Below, in pieces: positions 1-10,222 of a DNA stretch of 64,000 nucleotides. The notes beneath the pieces were generated by a model. It was not told the DNA's origin, ran no database searches, and saw nothing but the letters and a program-made list of their open reading frames with translations. The position numbers and the translations under genes were made by a program. The stretch spans positions 1,984,001 through 2,048,000 of the forward strand of contig NZ_CP020694.1 of assembly GCF_003611275.1 (NCBI RefSeq), in the 5' to 3' direction. How positions within the stretch are numbered: position 1 is the stretch's first letter; each line of letters starts with the position of its first letter. The DNA is from Sulfitobacter sp. D7 (GTDB lineage: Bacteria; Pseudomonadota; Alphaproteobacteria; Rhodobacterales; Rhodobacteraceae).

Positions 1-882
1 CGAAGGCATCACCCCATCCGCAATCAGGAAAGAGGTCGACCGCAAATGGTCGGCAATCACCCGGTGATGGGTCTTTCCTGGCCCATCGGGATCGGTCGAA
101 GACGCATGTGCGCTGGCCTCAATCAGGTTGCGCATCAAGTCCGTGGCATAGTTGTCATTCGTGCCTTGCAACAGCGCCGCCACCCGCTCGATCCCCATGC
201 CGGTATCGATCGACTGGTTGGGCAGCGGCTGGCGCGTCCCATCTTCGAACTGCTCGTATTGCATGAAAACGAGGTTCCAGATCTCAACGAAACGGTCCCC
301 GTCTTCTTCGGGCGATCCCGGAGGACCGCCCCAGATGTGGTCCCCGTGATCGTAGAAAATCTCGGTGCAGGGTCCGCAGGGGCCTGTTGGACCAGCGGAC
401 CAGAAGTTATCATCCGTCGCGATGCGAATGATGCGTTCATCCGGCAGGCCAGTGTGCGCCTTCCAAATTTTAACCGCTTCTTCATCCGTATGGTACACCG
501 TGACCAAAAGCCGGTTCGGGTCGATGCCGAACTCTTTGGTCAATAGGTCCCAAGCAAAGGGGATCGCCTCGGCCTTAAAGTAGTCGCCAAAGCTGAAGTT
601 GCCCAGCATCTCGAAAAACGTGTGGTGCCGCGCGGTATAGCCCACGTTGTCGAGGTCATTGTGCTTGCCGCCCGCCCGCACACATTTCTGCGCCGACGTA
701 GCGCGGCTGTATTCGCGTGTTTCCACCCCGGTAAAAAGGTTCTTAAACTGCACCATACCGGCAGCGGTGAACATCAGTGTCGGGTCGTTGCGCGGCACCA
801 GCGGGCTGGAGGGCACGATCTGATGCCCCTGCGCATCGAAATAATTCAGAAAAGTTGAGCGAATTTCATTCAGCGTCTTCAT
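1..882 (-). CDS. alaS: Alanyl-tRNA synthetase, N-terminal part (runs off the window)
   Basis: This is the 5' part (294 codons) of class II alanyl-tRNA synthetase, which charges tRNA-Ala in the cytoplasm. The translation begins [15 protein letters not shown] and contains the AlaRS catalytic-core hallmarks [32 protein letters not shown] and [12 protein letters not shown], then [11 protein letters not shown]. The frame is open to base 1, so the tRNA-recognition, editing and C-Ala domains lie outside the window. The ATG at 882 follows a strong ribosome binding site (GGAAGG, 8 nt away). It lies downstream of recA on the same strand, with a terminator between them, so it is probably transcribed separately. 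Confidence 0.96.
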   Translation of the reverse strand, partial: MKTLNEIRSTFLNYFDAQGHQIVPSSPLVPRNDPTLMFTAAGMVQFKNLFTGVETREYSRATSAQKCVRAGGKHNDLDNVGYTARHHTFFEMLGNFSFGDYFKAEAIPFAWDLLTKEFGIDPNRLLVTVYHTDEEAVKIWKAHTGLPDERIIRIATDDNFWSAGPTGPCGPCTEIFYDHGDHIWGGPPGSPEEDGDRFVEIWNLVFMQYEQFEDGTRQPLPNQSIDTGMGIERVAALLQGTNDNYATDLMRNLIEASAHASSTDPDGPGKTHHRVIADHLRSTSFLIADGVMPS

Positions 883-960
883 GGGCGAGGCCTTCCGGGG
901 CAGATTTGATCGATCCCAAATACCCCTCAGCCTCGGCGCTGTCCACCGTTCCTGCCCATG

Positions 961-990
961 AAAAAGGGGCGCAGCCCAAGGCCACGCCCC
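961..990 (-). terminator. Rho-independent terminator of recA
   Basis: Read on the minus strand, a GGGGCG...CGCCCC hairpin (966-990) with two further G-C pairs near the loop is followed directly by five T residues. It begins about 30 nt after the recA stop codon and separates recA from alaS. Confidence 0.75.
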
Positions 991-1020
991 CGTTGCAGTG
1001 TCTTAATACCCAAAGCGTGT

Positions 1021-2091
1021 TTACGCTTCGAGAATATCCGCGTCATCGCCGCCGGACCCTTCGAAGTCCAATCCATGGGCTGCGCGGATCTTATCCTCAA
1101 TCTCCGACGCCATAGCGGTGTTTTGCTTCAGGAAGTTCTTCGCGTTCTCGCGCCCCTGCCCGATCCGCTCATCCCCATAGCTGAACCATGAGCCCGATTT
1201 ATCGACCACGCCAGCTTTGACGCCAAGATCAAGCAACTCGCCCATCTTGGAGATGCCTTCGCCATACATGATGTCGAACTCGACCTGCTTGAACGGCGGC
1301 GCGACTTTGTTTTTAACGATCTTCACCTTTGTCGCGTTGCCGACAACCTCATCACGGTCTTTCAGCGCGCCGATGCGGCGAATGTCGAGCCGGACAGAGG
1401 AGTAGAATTTCAGCGCGTTACCGCCCGTTGTAGTCTCGGGTGACCCGAACATAACGCCGATTTTCATCCGAATTTGGTTAATGAAAATGACCATACAGTT
1501 CGACCGGCTGATTGAGCCCGTCAGCTTACGCATGGCTTGAGACATCAAACGGGCCTGAACCCCTACGCTGCTGTCGCCCATCTCACCTTCAAGCTCGGAC
1601 TTCGGCGTCAGAGCCGCGACTGAGTCGACGATAACCATGTTGACCGCGCCAGATCGCACAAGAGTGTCGGTGATCTCCAAGGCTTGTTCGCCCGTGTCGG
1701 GCTGCGAAATAAGCAACTCGTCAATGTCCACGCCAAGCTTTTTCGCATACTGCGGATCAAGCGCGTGTTCCGCATCGACAAAGGCGCAGACGCCGCCAGC
1801 TTTCTGCTGCTCCGCGACGCAGTGCAGGGTCAAAGTTGTCTTACCCGAGGATTCCGGGCCATAAATTTCAATGATACGCCCCATCGGCAGACCGCCAATG
1901 CCAAGCGCGATATCAAGGCCCAGCGAGCCTGTGGAGCTGGCTTTGATGTCCTGGATCGCCCCTTCGGCGCCCAGCTTCATGATCGACCCTTTGCCGAACT
2001 GACGTTCGATCTGGGCCAGCGCGCTGTCGAGCGCCTTTTGCTTTTCTGCGGTTTTCTTGCTGTCCATTGTCAAAAGATCTGCCGTTGCCAT
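1021..2091 (-). CDS. recA: Recombinase RecA
   Basis: RecA is the ATP-dependent strand-exchange recombinase and the co-protease that triggers LexA self-cleavage. The product of about 356 aa has the Walker A motif GPESSGKTT near residues 78-86, the [14 protein letters not shown]alker B region, and loop sequences typical of the family ([19 protein letters not shown]). I chose the ATG at 2091 (MATADLL) because an AAGGG site lies 9 nt upstream. An in-frame ATG at 2100 has that site directly against it and is less likely. An alphaproteobacterial SOS box lies upstream and a hairpin terminator downstream, so it appears to be a monocistronic SOS gene. Confidence 0.98.
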   Translation of the reverse strand: MATADLLTMDSKKTAEKQKALDSALAQIERQFGKGSIMKLGAEGAIQDIKASSTGSLGLDIALGIGGLPMGRIIEIYGPESSGKTTLTLHCVAEQQKAGGVCAFVDAEHALDPQYAKKLGVDIDELLISQPDTGEQALEITDTLVRSGAVNMVIVDSVAALTPKSELEGEMGDSSVGVQARLMSQAMRKLTGSISRSNCMVIFINQIRMKIGVMFGSPETTTGGNALKFYSSVRLDIRRIGALKDRDEVVGNATKVKIVKNKVAPPFKQVEFDIMYGEGISKMGELLDLGVKAGVVDKSGSWFSYGDERIGQGRENAKNFLKQNTAMASEIEDKIRAAHGLDFEGSGGDDADILEA

Positions 2092-2156
2092 TAGGTTCAT
2101 CCCTTAGTGTCACAGTGGCGCACCGGCGGCAATCGCCTGCACGCTGTGTCGCTTAT

Positions 2157-2171
2157 GTTCTTCTAATGTTC
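2157..2171 (-). promoter_or_regulatory. LexA binding site (alphaproteobacterial SOS box) of recA
   Basis: A perfect direct repeat GTTC-N7-GTTC (GAAC-N7-GAAC in the recA direction) lies about 66 bp upstream of the recA start. This is the known LexA recognition pattern of Rhodobacter and other alphaproteobacteria. The divergent gene at 2295 begins about 120 bp away on the other side, so LexA could affect both. Confidence 0.85.
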
Positions 2172-2200
2172 CATATGAGGGTAAATGAAGAACATTTCAA
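2170..2200 (-). promoter_or_regulatory. Candidate recA promoter overlapping the SOS box
   Basis: On the minus strand a TTGAAA-like -35 (2195-2200) is followed by AT-rich DNA and a CATATG/TATGGA -10 region (2170-2177) with 17-19 bp spacing. The SOS box touches the -10, which is where LexA would block RNA polymerase. Assigned by eye only. Confidence 0.35.
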
Positions 2201-2294
2201 TGATTTTGTTTGTCCTTTAAGTTTTCTAGGGAATGGTAAAGAAATGGTTTACCCGACATAGATGTGACCATGTGCAGCTTGGGATAAGACGCGA

Positions 2295-2888
2295 GTGATT
2301 GTTTTTTTCAAAGAACGGCTGGCCTTTCTGTCAGTGCCCAAAACCGGAACCACCGCCTATGAAAAGGCGCTCGCGCCCCGCGCGGACATGGTGATCTCCG
2401 ATCCCCCTATGCTGAAACACGCGCCCGTCTATCGGTATAATCGGTTTGTTCGACCGATGTTCCTTAAAGTCTGCGATGCCGAGCTTGAACTTATGGCCGT
2501 CATGCGCGAGCCGATTTCTTGGCTTGGCAGTTGGTACCGCTATCGGCGGCGCCCTTTCATGGAGGGTAGGCCCAACAACACCTTTGGGGTTACTTTTGAC
2601 GAATTTGTGCTCGCCTATATGAAAGGCGACAAGCCGGGTTTTGCCGATGTTGGAAGCCAGTTGAAGTTTATGGAGACCCAACCGAACGGCACCGGCATCA
2701 CCCACCACTTCCGCTATGAAGATCAGGCCCGGCTGCGTAGTTTTTTGGAAGAGCGGCTCGACGTGACTCTGTCCTTGGGGCAAGAAAATGTATCGCCCAA
2801 GATGGAATTGGCGCTTTCCCCAAACGTCGAAAAACGCTTTCGCCGGAAATTCGCGGCGGAACTTGAGCTTTACGAGTCGATCCCTTAG
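2295..2888 (+). CDS. Sulfotransferase-like P-loop protein
   Basis: A 197-aa protein with the layout of small PAPS-dependent sulfotransferases. It has a 5'-phosphosulfate-binding loop (VPKTGTT, residues 14-20) and a later MREPISWLGSWYRY segment resembling the 3'-phosphate-binding region. The acceptor is unknown. Homologues beside recA in roseobacters are, as I remember, often labelled gamma-glutamyl kinase, but nothing in this sequence resembles ProB. The GTG start at 2295 has only a weak ribosome binding site. It is divergent from recA and convergent with cckA, with only 13 bp between the two 3' ends. Confidence 0.7.
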   Translation: MIVFFKERLAFLSVPKTGTTAYEKALAPRADMVISDPPMLKHAPVYRYNRFVRPMFLKVCDAELELMAVMREPISWLGSWYRYRRRPFMEGRPNNTFGVTFDEFVLAYMKGDKPGFADVGSQLKFMETQPNGTGITHHFRYEDQARLRSFLEERLDVTLSLGQENVSPKMELALSPNVEKRFRRKFAAELELYESIP

Positions 2889-2901
2889 CCCTGCCCCCAG
2901 C

Positions 2902-5208
2902 TTAGTGTAACTGGTTATGTACCGTATTGGTCAGATCGGTCAGGGAGAAGGGTTTGGGCAAAAAAACCGAGTTGGGAATTTTCGACTGTTCCTGCCCGAA
3001 ATTGTCCTCTGCATAGCCAGAAACGAAAACGACCCGCACGTCCGGTCGTTGTTTCAAAGCTTGGCGCACCCAGCTTGGCCCGTCCATGCCGGGCATGACG
3101 ACATCCGTTACAAAGACGTCGATATCCAGTTCTTGATCTTCGAGCATCTTCAGTGCGGCTTCGGCGGATTCCGCTTCAAGCACCGTGTAGCCGCGCAGGC
3201 GTAGGGCACGGCTGGCAAATGCCCGAACCGGCGCTTCATCTTCGACCAGCAGGATTACCCCATCGGAACGCTGCAGTGGGCCCTGATCGGGCTGCGAGGC
3301 GGTCTTTCGAGAAACCGTATGCGGCTGCCCCTCAAGCACGGGAAAGTACAGAGTAAAACAAGTTCCACGCCCCAACTCACTGTCGATAAAGATAAACCCG
3401 CCCGTCTGTTTGACGATCCCATAGGCGGTGGAGAGGCCAAGGCCGGTCCCCTCGCCTGTGCGTTTGGTAGTGAAAAACGGCTCAAACACTTTTTGCAGCT
3501 TATCTTTCGGGATGCCGGTGCCATCGTCGTGGACCTGCACTGTGACATAGCGCCCGGCGGGAACGCTGACCCGGTCCCGCTCGAGTGGTTGGTCGAGTGT
3601 TGTCACCTCCGTCAGGATGCGAATTTCACCCCCGGCGGGCATCGCATCGCGGGCATTGACAACGAGGTTCATTAACACCTGCTCCAACTGGCGTTTATCC
3701 GCACGGATCGGCGCAAGGACCGGGTCATGGCTTAAGGTTAGCGTTACCTTCTCGCCCACCAGACGGTTCAGCAAATGGGTAAGGTCGGCCAAGGTATCGC
3801 GCATGTCCAGCGTTTCGGGCCGGAGGGTTTGTTTGCGGGAGAAGGCGAGGAGCTGCCCCACCAGCGCCGCTGCCCGATTGGCGTTCTGATTAATCTGGAC
3901 CAGATCGCTGAAATCCGGATCGCCTTGGTCATGGCGCAGCAAGAGGAGGTCGCAATGGCCGGAAATTGCGGTCAGAAGGTTGTTGAAATCATGCGCCACA
4001 CCGCCGGCTAGCTGACCAATGGCTTGCATTTTTTGGCTCTGCACGAATTGCGCCTCTAGCGATTTCAGTTCGGTCGCGTCTTGTAGCACCGCGATCAGGG
4101 CGGCCTCTCCGCCTTCGGATATCCGGTTCAGCGAGACCTGTACGAAAATCTCCTGATCCGTGCGGGTCAGCCTGAGAAATTCGGATTTCTGCACCAATCG
4201 CCCTGCGAGACTGTCATTCAACCAGTCTGAGATAGAACGACCCAGCCCCTCCATTAGCTGTGAAAGATGCGCGCCGCGTCGCAGGGAGACGCCGAGCAGT
4301 TTGGCCGCCATTCGGTTGAACGCCAATACGGTCCCATCTGGCCCCAGCTTGATCATCGGCACGGGGAGGTCTTGAAAAGTTTCCCATCCCAATTCACTGG
4401 CTGAGACACCCCCATCGGGCGGGGGCAAAAGGTAAAGTGCACGGCGGTTGGCACCGGCGTCGACTTCGGCCACCAATACCTGACGGTTGCCTTGCGCGGT
4501 GGATATTTCCGTCACGGTTCCCGAGGTCAATGGCAGGGCGTTGAACAGTCGGTCCATGGACTTCACCCGGTCCCCGACGAACATTCGAGCCGCCTCGTTC
4601 ATGAAAAGGATCGTCCCGCCCCGACCGACCATGACCATCGGCAAGGCCATGCTATCTTGGGTGGCACGGGGTCCCGCGCGGGCTGGTGCCGGTTCGATCC
4701 GCCAAAGCAAGCGGTCAGCCGACACATGGTGTACGGATATGCGCACCGGGCCGACGCGGGTGATCACTTCTTCCCGTGCGTTGCCGCTTGCCGTGGCACG
4801 GGACTGCAGTCGGTAGAGAAGACCCACGGGGTTGGAGAAATGCGTTCGCAGGGCCTGCGCGAGGGTCTCTCCGCTGCCGTCGCCAAACTGCTTCTGAGCC
4901 GCTTCATTGCGGTAAATAACTTGTCGGTCGATCAACGCGATAAAGCTGGGCGTGCCGTCATTTGCGATGAAATCGGCGACCCCGTCGGTGCTGGCTTGGT
5001 TCAACGTCCGCGCCCGCAGGCGGAGGGCCATGTAACCAATTGAAATCAAGCCGAGCGTGACCGCCGCTGCGGTAAGGCCAAGCTTCAACGACGCCTCGGC
5101 GCTGCGCTGCGCGAGCGCACCGGTGGCCACGGCCATCGCCCCAAGCAGCCATAGCCGCGTGAGCCCGGCCTGCCCGCCAACCCCTGAATCCCCGACGCCC
5201 TGCTGCAC
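2902..5208 (-). CDS. cckA: Cell-cycle hybrid histidine kinase CckA
   Basis: CckA is the membrane hybrid kinase that feeds phosphate through ChpT to CtrA and CpdR in alphaproteobacteria. In roseobacters this pathway controls motility, gene-transfer agents and related traits. The 768-aa protein has two N-terminal membrane helices (about residues 15-65), PAS-like sensor regions to about residue 390, a HisKA box with the phospho-accepting His in GGVAHDFNNLLTAISG (about 404), an HATPase domain (NLVVNARDAM; EGTGLGLSTAYGI) and a C-terminal receiver with Asp in TDVVMPGMDG. The GTG start at 5208 has an AGGGG site. A CtrA-type box lies 49-64 bp upstream. Confidence 0.93.
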   Translation of the reverse strand: MQQGVGDSGVGGQAGLTRLWLLGAMAVATGALAQRSAEASLKLGLTAAAVTLGLISIGYMALRLRARTLNQASTDGVADFIANDGTPSFIALIDRQVIYRNEAAQKQFGDGSGETLAQALRTHFSNPVGLLYRLQSRATASGNAREEVITRVGPVRISVHHVSADRLLWRIEPAPARAGPRATQDSMALPMVMVGRGGTILFMNEAARMFVGDRVKSMDRLFNALPLTSGTVTEISTAQGNRQVLVAEVDAGANRRALYLLPPPDGGVSASELGWETFQDLPVPMIKLGPDGTVLAFNRMAAKLLGVSLRRGAHLSQLMEGLGRSISDWLNDSLAGRLVQKSEFLRLTRTDQEIFVQVSLNRISEGGEAALIAVLQDATELKSLEAQFVQSQKMQAIGQLAGGVAHDFNNLLTAISGHCDLLLLRHDQGDPDFSDLVQINQNANRAAALVGQLLAFSRKQTLRPETLDMRDTLADLTHLLNRLVGEKVTLTLSHDPVLAPIRADKRQLEQVLMNLVVNARDAMPAGGEIRILTEVTTLDQPLERDRVSVPAGRYVTVQVHDDGTGIPKDKLQKVFEPFFTTKRTGEGTGLGLSTAYGIVKQTGGFIFIDSELGRGTCFTLYFPVLEGQPHTVSRKTASQPDQGPLQRSDGVILLVEDEAPVRAFASRALRLRGYTVLEAESAEAALKMLEDQELDIDVFVTDVVMPGMDGPSWVRQALKQRPDVRVVFVSGYAEDNFGQEQSKIPNSVFLPKPFSLTDLTNTVHNQLH

Positions 5209-5228
5209 GCAATTCCCCTAACAACCGA

Positions 5229-5234
5229 ATCATA
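5229..5234 (-). promoter_or_regulatory. Candidate -10 element of cckA
   Basis: TATGAT on the minus strand lies 22 nt downstream of the CtrA box and about 20 nt upstream of the GTG. No good -35 hexamer is present, as expected for an activator-dependent promoter. A GANTC site (GAATC, 5227-5231), the target of CcrM-type methylation, overlaps it. Confidence 0.4.
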
Positions 5235-5256
5235 GGACTATTACGTGCGAGAGAAG

Positions 5257-5272
5257 TTAAGCAGGCTTTAAC
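5257..5272 (-). promoter_or_regulatory. CtrA-type binding box upstream of cckA
   Basis: The sequence matches the CtrA consensus TTAA-N7-TTAAC exactly (TTAA 5257-5260, TTAAC 5268-5272; the C is on the plus strand). It ends 22 nt before a TATGAT -10 element, the position of an activator site overlapping the -35. It would make cckA a target of its own output regulator. Confidence 0.65.
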
Positions 5273-5311
5273 CCTAGAGCACTTGCACGCATTGGTTGAT
5301 TATGGGGAAAA

Positions 5312-6472
5312 CTACTCGCGCGTCAACTGTGCTGAGAAAAAGCCGTCGCCCTCGGCAGTCACGTCATAACGGTCCATCCGGGCGATTTTCCAGCCCGGGT
5401 GACGGGCCAAAAATGCCTCAACCCGCGCCTCATTTTCCTCTCGGAAAAGCGAGCATGTGGCATAGGCCAAAACGCCGTTAGGTTGCGTAAGTGCCACTGC
5501 GGTATCGAGAATTTGGTCTTGAATGGCAGTCAGTTCAGCCAGCCGGTCGGGGGTCAGGGTCCACTTCCCCTCTGCCGCGCGGCGCCATGCGCCAGACCCC
5601 GAACAGGGCGCGTCGCAGAGAACGAGGTCATAGGGCGCGCCAGCTTCGGCTTTTTCGGTATCGGCCAGGGAAATCTCAACACCCGCGCGCGCGGCGCGGG
5701 GGGAAAGGTCGCTCATCCGACGCGGGTCGATGTCATGGGCCGTGATCTCGCGCGTGGCGTCCATGGCCAGAGCCAAGGCCTTGCCACCGCCCCCGGCGCA
5801 GTAGTCCAGTACCCGCCCCCCCAGCGGCAGGGCGGCCACGACTGCTTGGCTCGCCGCGTCCTGCAATTCCACGTAGCCATCTGCAAAGGCGGAGGAATTT
5901 CGGATCCGGCGTTGCCCCTCAATTACGGTTAGCGCGGCATCGGCAAGCGGGTTGGCTCGGGTTTGAACGCCCTCCTCCGCCAGCAATTCCTGCGCGGCAG
6001 GCACCGCGATCCGCGCCGTGTTGACCCGCAGACAGATCGGCCCGCGTTCCTGAAGCGCCATGGCTGCGGCATCCGCCTTTTCCCCGAGCGCCGCGTCGAA
6101 CAAGGGCAGCAGCCAATCGGGCAGGTTCAACCTTGTGGCGCGGTCTTCGGGCGCTTGTGGGAAAGCACGTTCCGCGTCGCTCAACGGCGTGGGCGCGTGC
6201 CCCTCGCCCGTGAACAGCGCCTCAAGATCAGCCCCTTGCCCGTGCAGCACACCGATCATCAGGGCACGGCCCGTATCCCCGCCGCCGTAATGGGCCGCCG
6301 TCCGTTTCTGGCGCAGCACGTCAAAGACATGATCCCGCACGGCGGCCCGGTCTTTGGAGCCTGCAAAACGGCTTTGCCGCGCCCAACGGGTCAGCGCCTG
6401 TTCGGCGGCCAGCCCCCCGGCGATCGCATCCAAAACTTCTATCGCAGCCGATACGCGCGCGCCCGGGGTCAT
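5312..6472 (-). CDS. RsmB-type RNA (cytosine-5)-methyltransferase
   Basis: A 386-aa member of the RsmB/NOL1/NOP2/Sun family, which makes m5C in RNA, most likely at a position such as C967 of 16S rRNA. The C-terminal half has a SAM-binding core (GGRVLDYCAGGGGKAL), motif IV with the product-release cysteine (LCDAPCSGSGAWRR) and motif VI with the catalytic cysteine (AYATCSLF). The N-terminal ~140 residues are helical and resemble the NusB-like region only loosely. It follows guaB on the same strand after 49 bp that hold a weak hairpin. The substrate is inferred from family, so no symbol is given. Confidence 0.85.
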   Translation of the reverse strand: MTPGARVSAAIEVLDAIAGGLAAEQALTRWARQSRFAGSKDRAAVRDHVFDVLRQKRTAAHYGGGDTGRALMIGVLHGQGADLEALFTGEGHAPTPLSDAERAFPQAPEDRATRLNLPDWLLPLFDAALGEKADAAAMALQERGPICLRVNTARIAVPAAQELLAEEGVQTRANPLADAALTVIEGQRRIRNSSAFADGYVELQDAASQAVVAALPLGGRVLDYCAGGGGKALALAMDATREITAHDIDPRRMSDLSPRAARAGVEISLADTEKAEAGAPYDLVLCDAPCSGSGAWRRAAEGKWTLTPDRLAELTAIQDQILDTAVALTQPNGVLAYATCSLFREENEARVEAFLARHPGWKIARMDRYDVTAEGDGFFSAQLTRE

Positions 6473-6492
6473 GGCATCTTCCTTAGGTAAAG

Positions 6493-6510
6493 AACGGCTT
6501 TTAAGCCGTT
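6493..6510 (-). terminator. Weak hairpin between guaB and the RsmB-type gene
   Basis: An 18-bp palindrome (AACGGCTT and its complement) lies just past the guaB stop. In the transcribed direction it is followed only by CTTTACC, so termination would be partial at best. Confidence 0.3.
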
Positions 6511-6521
6511 GCTTTTATGGG

Positions 6522-7970
<1,449 letters not shown>

Positions 7971-8161
7971 TTAACACCTCGGGTCTGGATGGGTTCATTT
8001 GGCGGTTTCCTATTTCACGGATGGCAGGGATTGGAAAGGCCTATTCCCCCGCGTAAGGCATGAACATGGAATGACGTAGGCGCGGCACGAATTGCCGCCC
8101 CGCATCTTTCCCCCGCCGCGCGGAACGCTATGGTGGCGCAAAGAAACAAAGGACGGCCCCG

Positions 8162-10222
8162 ATGAGCAGTGATCCCCTCGTGATTTTCACGCCCTCTGGC
8201 AAGAGAGGGCGCTTTCCCAAAGGCACACCGGTGCTGACCGCTGCACGGCAGTTGGGCGTTGACTTGGACTCGGTCTGTGGTGGGCGCGGCATCTGTTCGA
8301 AATGTCAGGTCTCGCCCGGCTACGGGCAGTTTTCCAAACATGGCGTTACCGTCGCACCTGACGCGCTGAGCGACTGGAACGCGGTCGAGGAACGCTATGA
8401 CGAAAAGCGCGGCCTGAAAGAGGGCCGCCGTCTGGGCTGTCAGGCCACGGTGCAGGGCGACGTGGTGATTGACGTGCCGCCAGAGAGCCAAGTGCACAAA
8501 CAGGTCGTGCGCAAACGCGCCGAGGCGCGGGAGATCGTGCTGAACCCATCGGTAAAACTGTTCTACGTCGAGGTGACAGAGCCCGACATGCACGAACCCT
8601 CGGGCGATCTGGAGCGCCTGCGCACCGCGCTGGCCGAACAGTGGGAACTGGAGAAAGTCACCGCCGATTTGCACATACTGCAAATGATGCAGCCGGTCCT
8701 GCGCAAGGGCGCGTGGAAGGTGACCGTCGCCGTGCATCTGGGCGATCAAGAGAACGCGGCCCGGATCATGAACATTTGGCCGGGATATTATGAAGGAACG
8801 GTCTACGGGCTGGCGGTCGATCTTGGCTCCACCACCATCGCGGCGCATCTGTGTGATCTGCAATCCGGAGAGGTCATGGCCTCCTCCGGGGTCATGAACC
8901 CGCAGATCCGGTTTGGCGAAGACCTGATGAGCCGCGTCAGCTATTCGATGATGAACCCCGACGGCGCGCAGGAGATGACCCGCGCGGTGCGCGAGGGGAT
9001 GAGCACGCTATTTACCCAGATCGCGACCGAAGGGAATGTCGCGCCGGACCTGATCGTCGATGCGGTCTTTGTCTGCAACCCGGTGATGCACCACCTGCTG
9101 CTCGGCATTGACCCCTTTGAGTTGGGCCAAGCGCCCTTCGCGCTGGCGACGTCCGGCGCGCTGCGCCTGCGGGCAGAAGACTTGGATCTGAACATCCACC
9201 CCTCCGCCCGCGTCTATCTGCTGCCTTGTATTGCGGGCCATGTGGGCGCAGATGCCGCCGCCGTTGCCCTGTCAGAGGCGCCGGAAAAATCGGATGATTT
9301 GATGCTGGTGGTCGATGTGGGCACCAATGCGGAAATCCTGCTGGGCAACAAGGAAAAGGTGTTGGCCTGTTCCTCTCCCACCGGGCCTGCTTTCGAGGGT
9401 GCGCAGATCAGCTCGGGCCAACGCGCGGCACCGGGGGCGATTGAGCGGGTCGAGATCGACCCCGAGACAAAAGTGGCGCGGTTCAAGGTGATCGGCTGCG
9501 ACCTTTGGTCCGATGAGGAAGGCTTTGAAGAGGCCGTCGCGAGCACTGGGATCACCGGCATCTGCGGCTCGGGCATCATCGAGATGGTCGCAGAGATGCG
9601 CATTCACGGCATCGTCGACGCGCCGGGGCTGATCGGCAGCGCCGAGCAGACAGGCTCGGCGTCGGTTTTCGCCGATGGGCGCACCAACAGCTATCTGGTC
9701 TACGACGGCACCGAAAAGGGCGGCCCAAAGATCACGGTGACCAACCGCGACATCCGCGAAATCCAAATGGCCAAGGCGGCGCTCTACTCCGGGGCCCGTC
9801 TGTTGATGGACAAATTCGGCGTCGACAAAGTCGACCGGGTGGTGCTGGCCGGGGCCTTTGGCGCCCATATCAGCCCCAAACACGCGATGGTGCTGGGCAT
9901 GATCCCCGACGCCCCGCTCGAAAAGGTCACCAGCGCGGGCAATGCCGCAGGCACCGGTGCGCGGATTGCCCTGCTCAACACCGATGCGCGGGCTGAGATT
10001 GAGGCGACTGTGCGCGCCATCCACAAGATCGAGACCGCCGTCGAACCACGCTTTCAAGAGCATTTCGTCAATGCTTCTGCCATTCCCAATGCAGTGGAAC
10101 CCTTCCCCATTCTCAACAGCCTCGTCGCCCTGCCGGACGTGACCTTTAATACCGGCGGCGGCGGCACAGGCGGCGCCGGGGGCGAGCGCGGCGGACGCCG
10201 TCGCAGAAGAAAGGCCACGTGA
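8162..10222 (+). CDS. RACo-type ASKHA ATPase with [2Fe-2S] domain (corrinoid-protein reductive activator)
   Basis: A 686-aa protein related to RamA/RACo activators, which use ATP and a reduced iron-sulfur cluster to return inactive cob(II)alamin in methyltransferase corrinoid proteins to cob(I)alamin. The N-terminal ferredoxin domain has ligands Cys39, Cys45 and Cys48 (CGGRGICSKC) and Cys93. The C-terminal ASKHA region has two sugar-kinase/actin-type loops (AVDLGSTTIAAHL; VVDVGTNAEILL), GSGIIEM and VVLAGAFGAHI. The tail is Gly/Arg-rich. An AAGGA site lies 8 nt before the ATG. No corrinoid protein or MtgB/MttB methyltransferase is in the window, so its partner must be encoded elsewhere. It overlaps the next gene by one base. 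Confidence 0.85.
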   Translation: MSSDPLVIFTPSGKRGRFPKGTPVLTAARQLGVDLDSVCGGRGICSKCQVSPGYGQFSKHGVTVAPDALSDWNAVEERYDEKRGLKEGRRLGCQATVQGDVVIDVPPESQVHKQVVRKRAEAREIVLNPSVKLFYVEVTEPDMHEPSGDLERLRTALAEQWELEKVTADLHILQMMQPVLRKGAWKVTVAVHLGDQENAARIMNIWPGYYEGTVYGLAVDLGSTTIAAHLCDLQSGEVMASSGVMNPQIRFGEDLMSRVSYSMMNPDGAQEMTRAVREGMSTLFTQIATEGNVAPDLIVDAVFVCNPVMHHLLLGIDPFELGQAPFALATSGALRLRAEDLDLNIHPSARVYLLPCIAGHVGADAAAVALSEAPEKSDDLMLVVDVGTNAEILLGNKEKVLACSSPTGPAFEGAQISSGQRAAPGAIERVEIDPETKVARFKVIGCDLWSDEEGFEEAVASTGITGICGSGIIEMVAEMRIHGIVDAPGLIGSAEQTGSASVFADGRTNSYLVYDGTEKGGPKITVTNRDIREIQMAKAALYSGARLLMDKFGVDKVDRVVLAGAFGAHISPKHAMVLGMIPDAPLEKVTSAGNAAGTGARIALLNTDARAEIEATVRAIHKIETAVEPRFQEHFVNASAIPNAVEPFPILNSLVALPDVTFNTGGGGTGGAGGERGGRRRRRKAT

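Noticed and set aside
2092..2100. An upstream ATG for recA at 2100
   Set aside because: The AAGGG site directly abuts it, while it stands at the right distance from the ATG at 2091.
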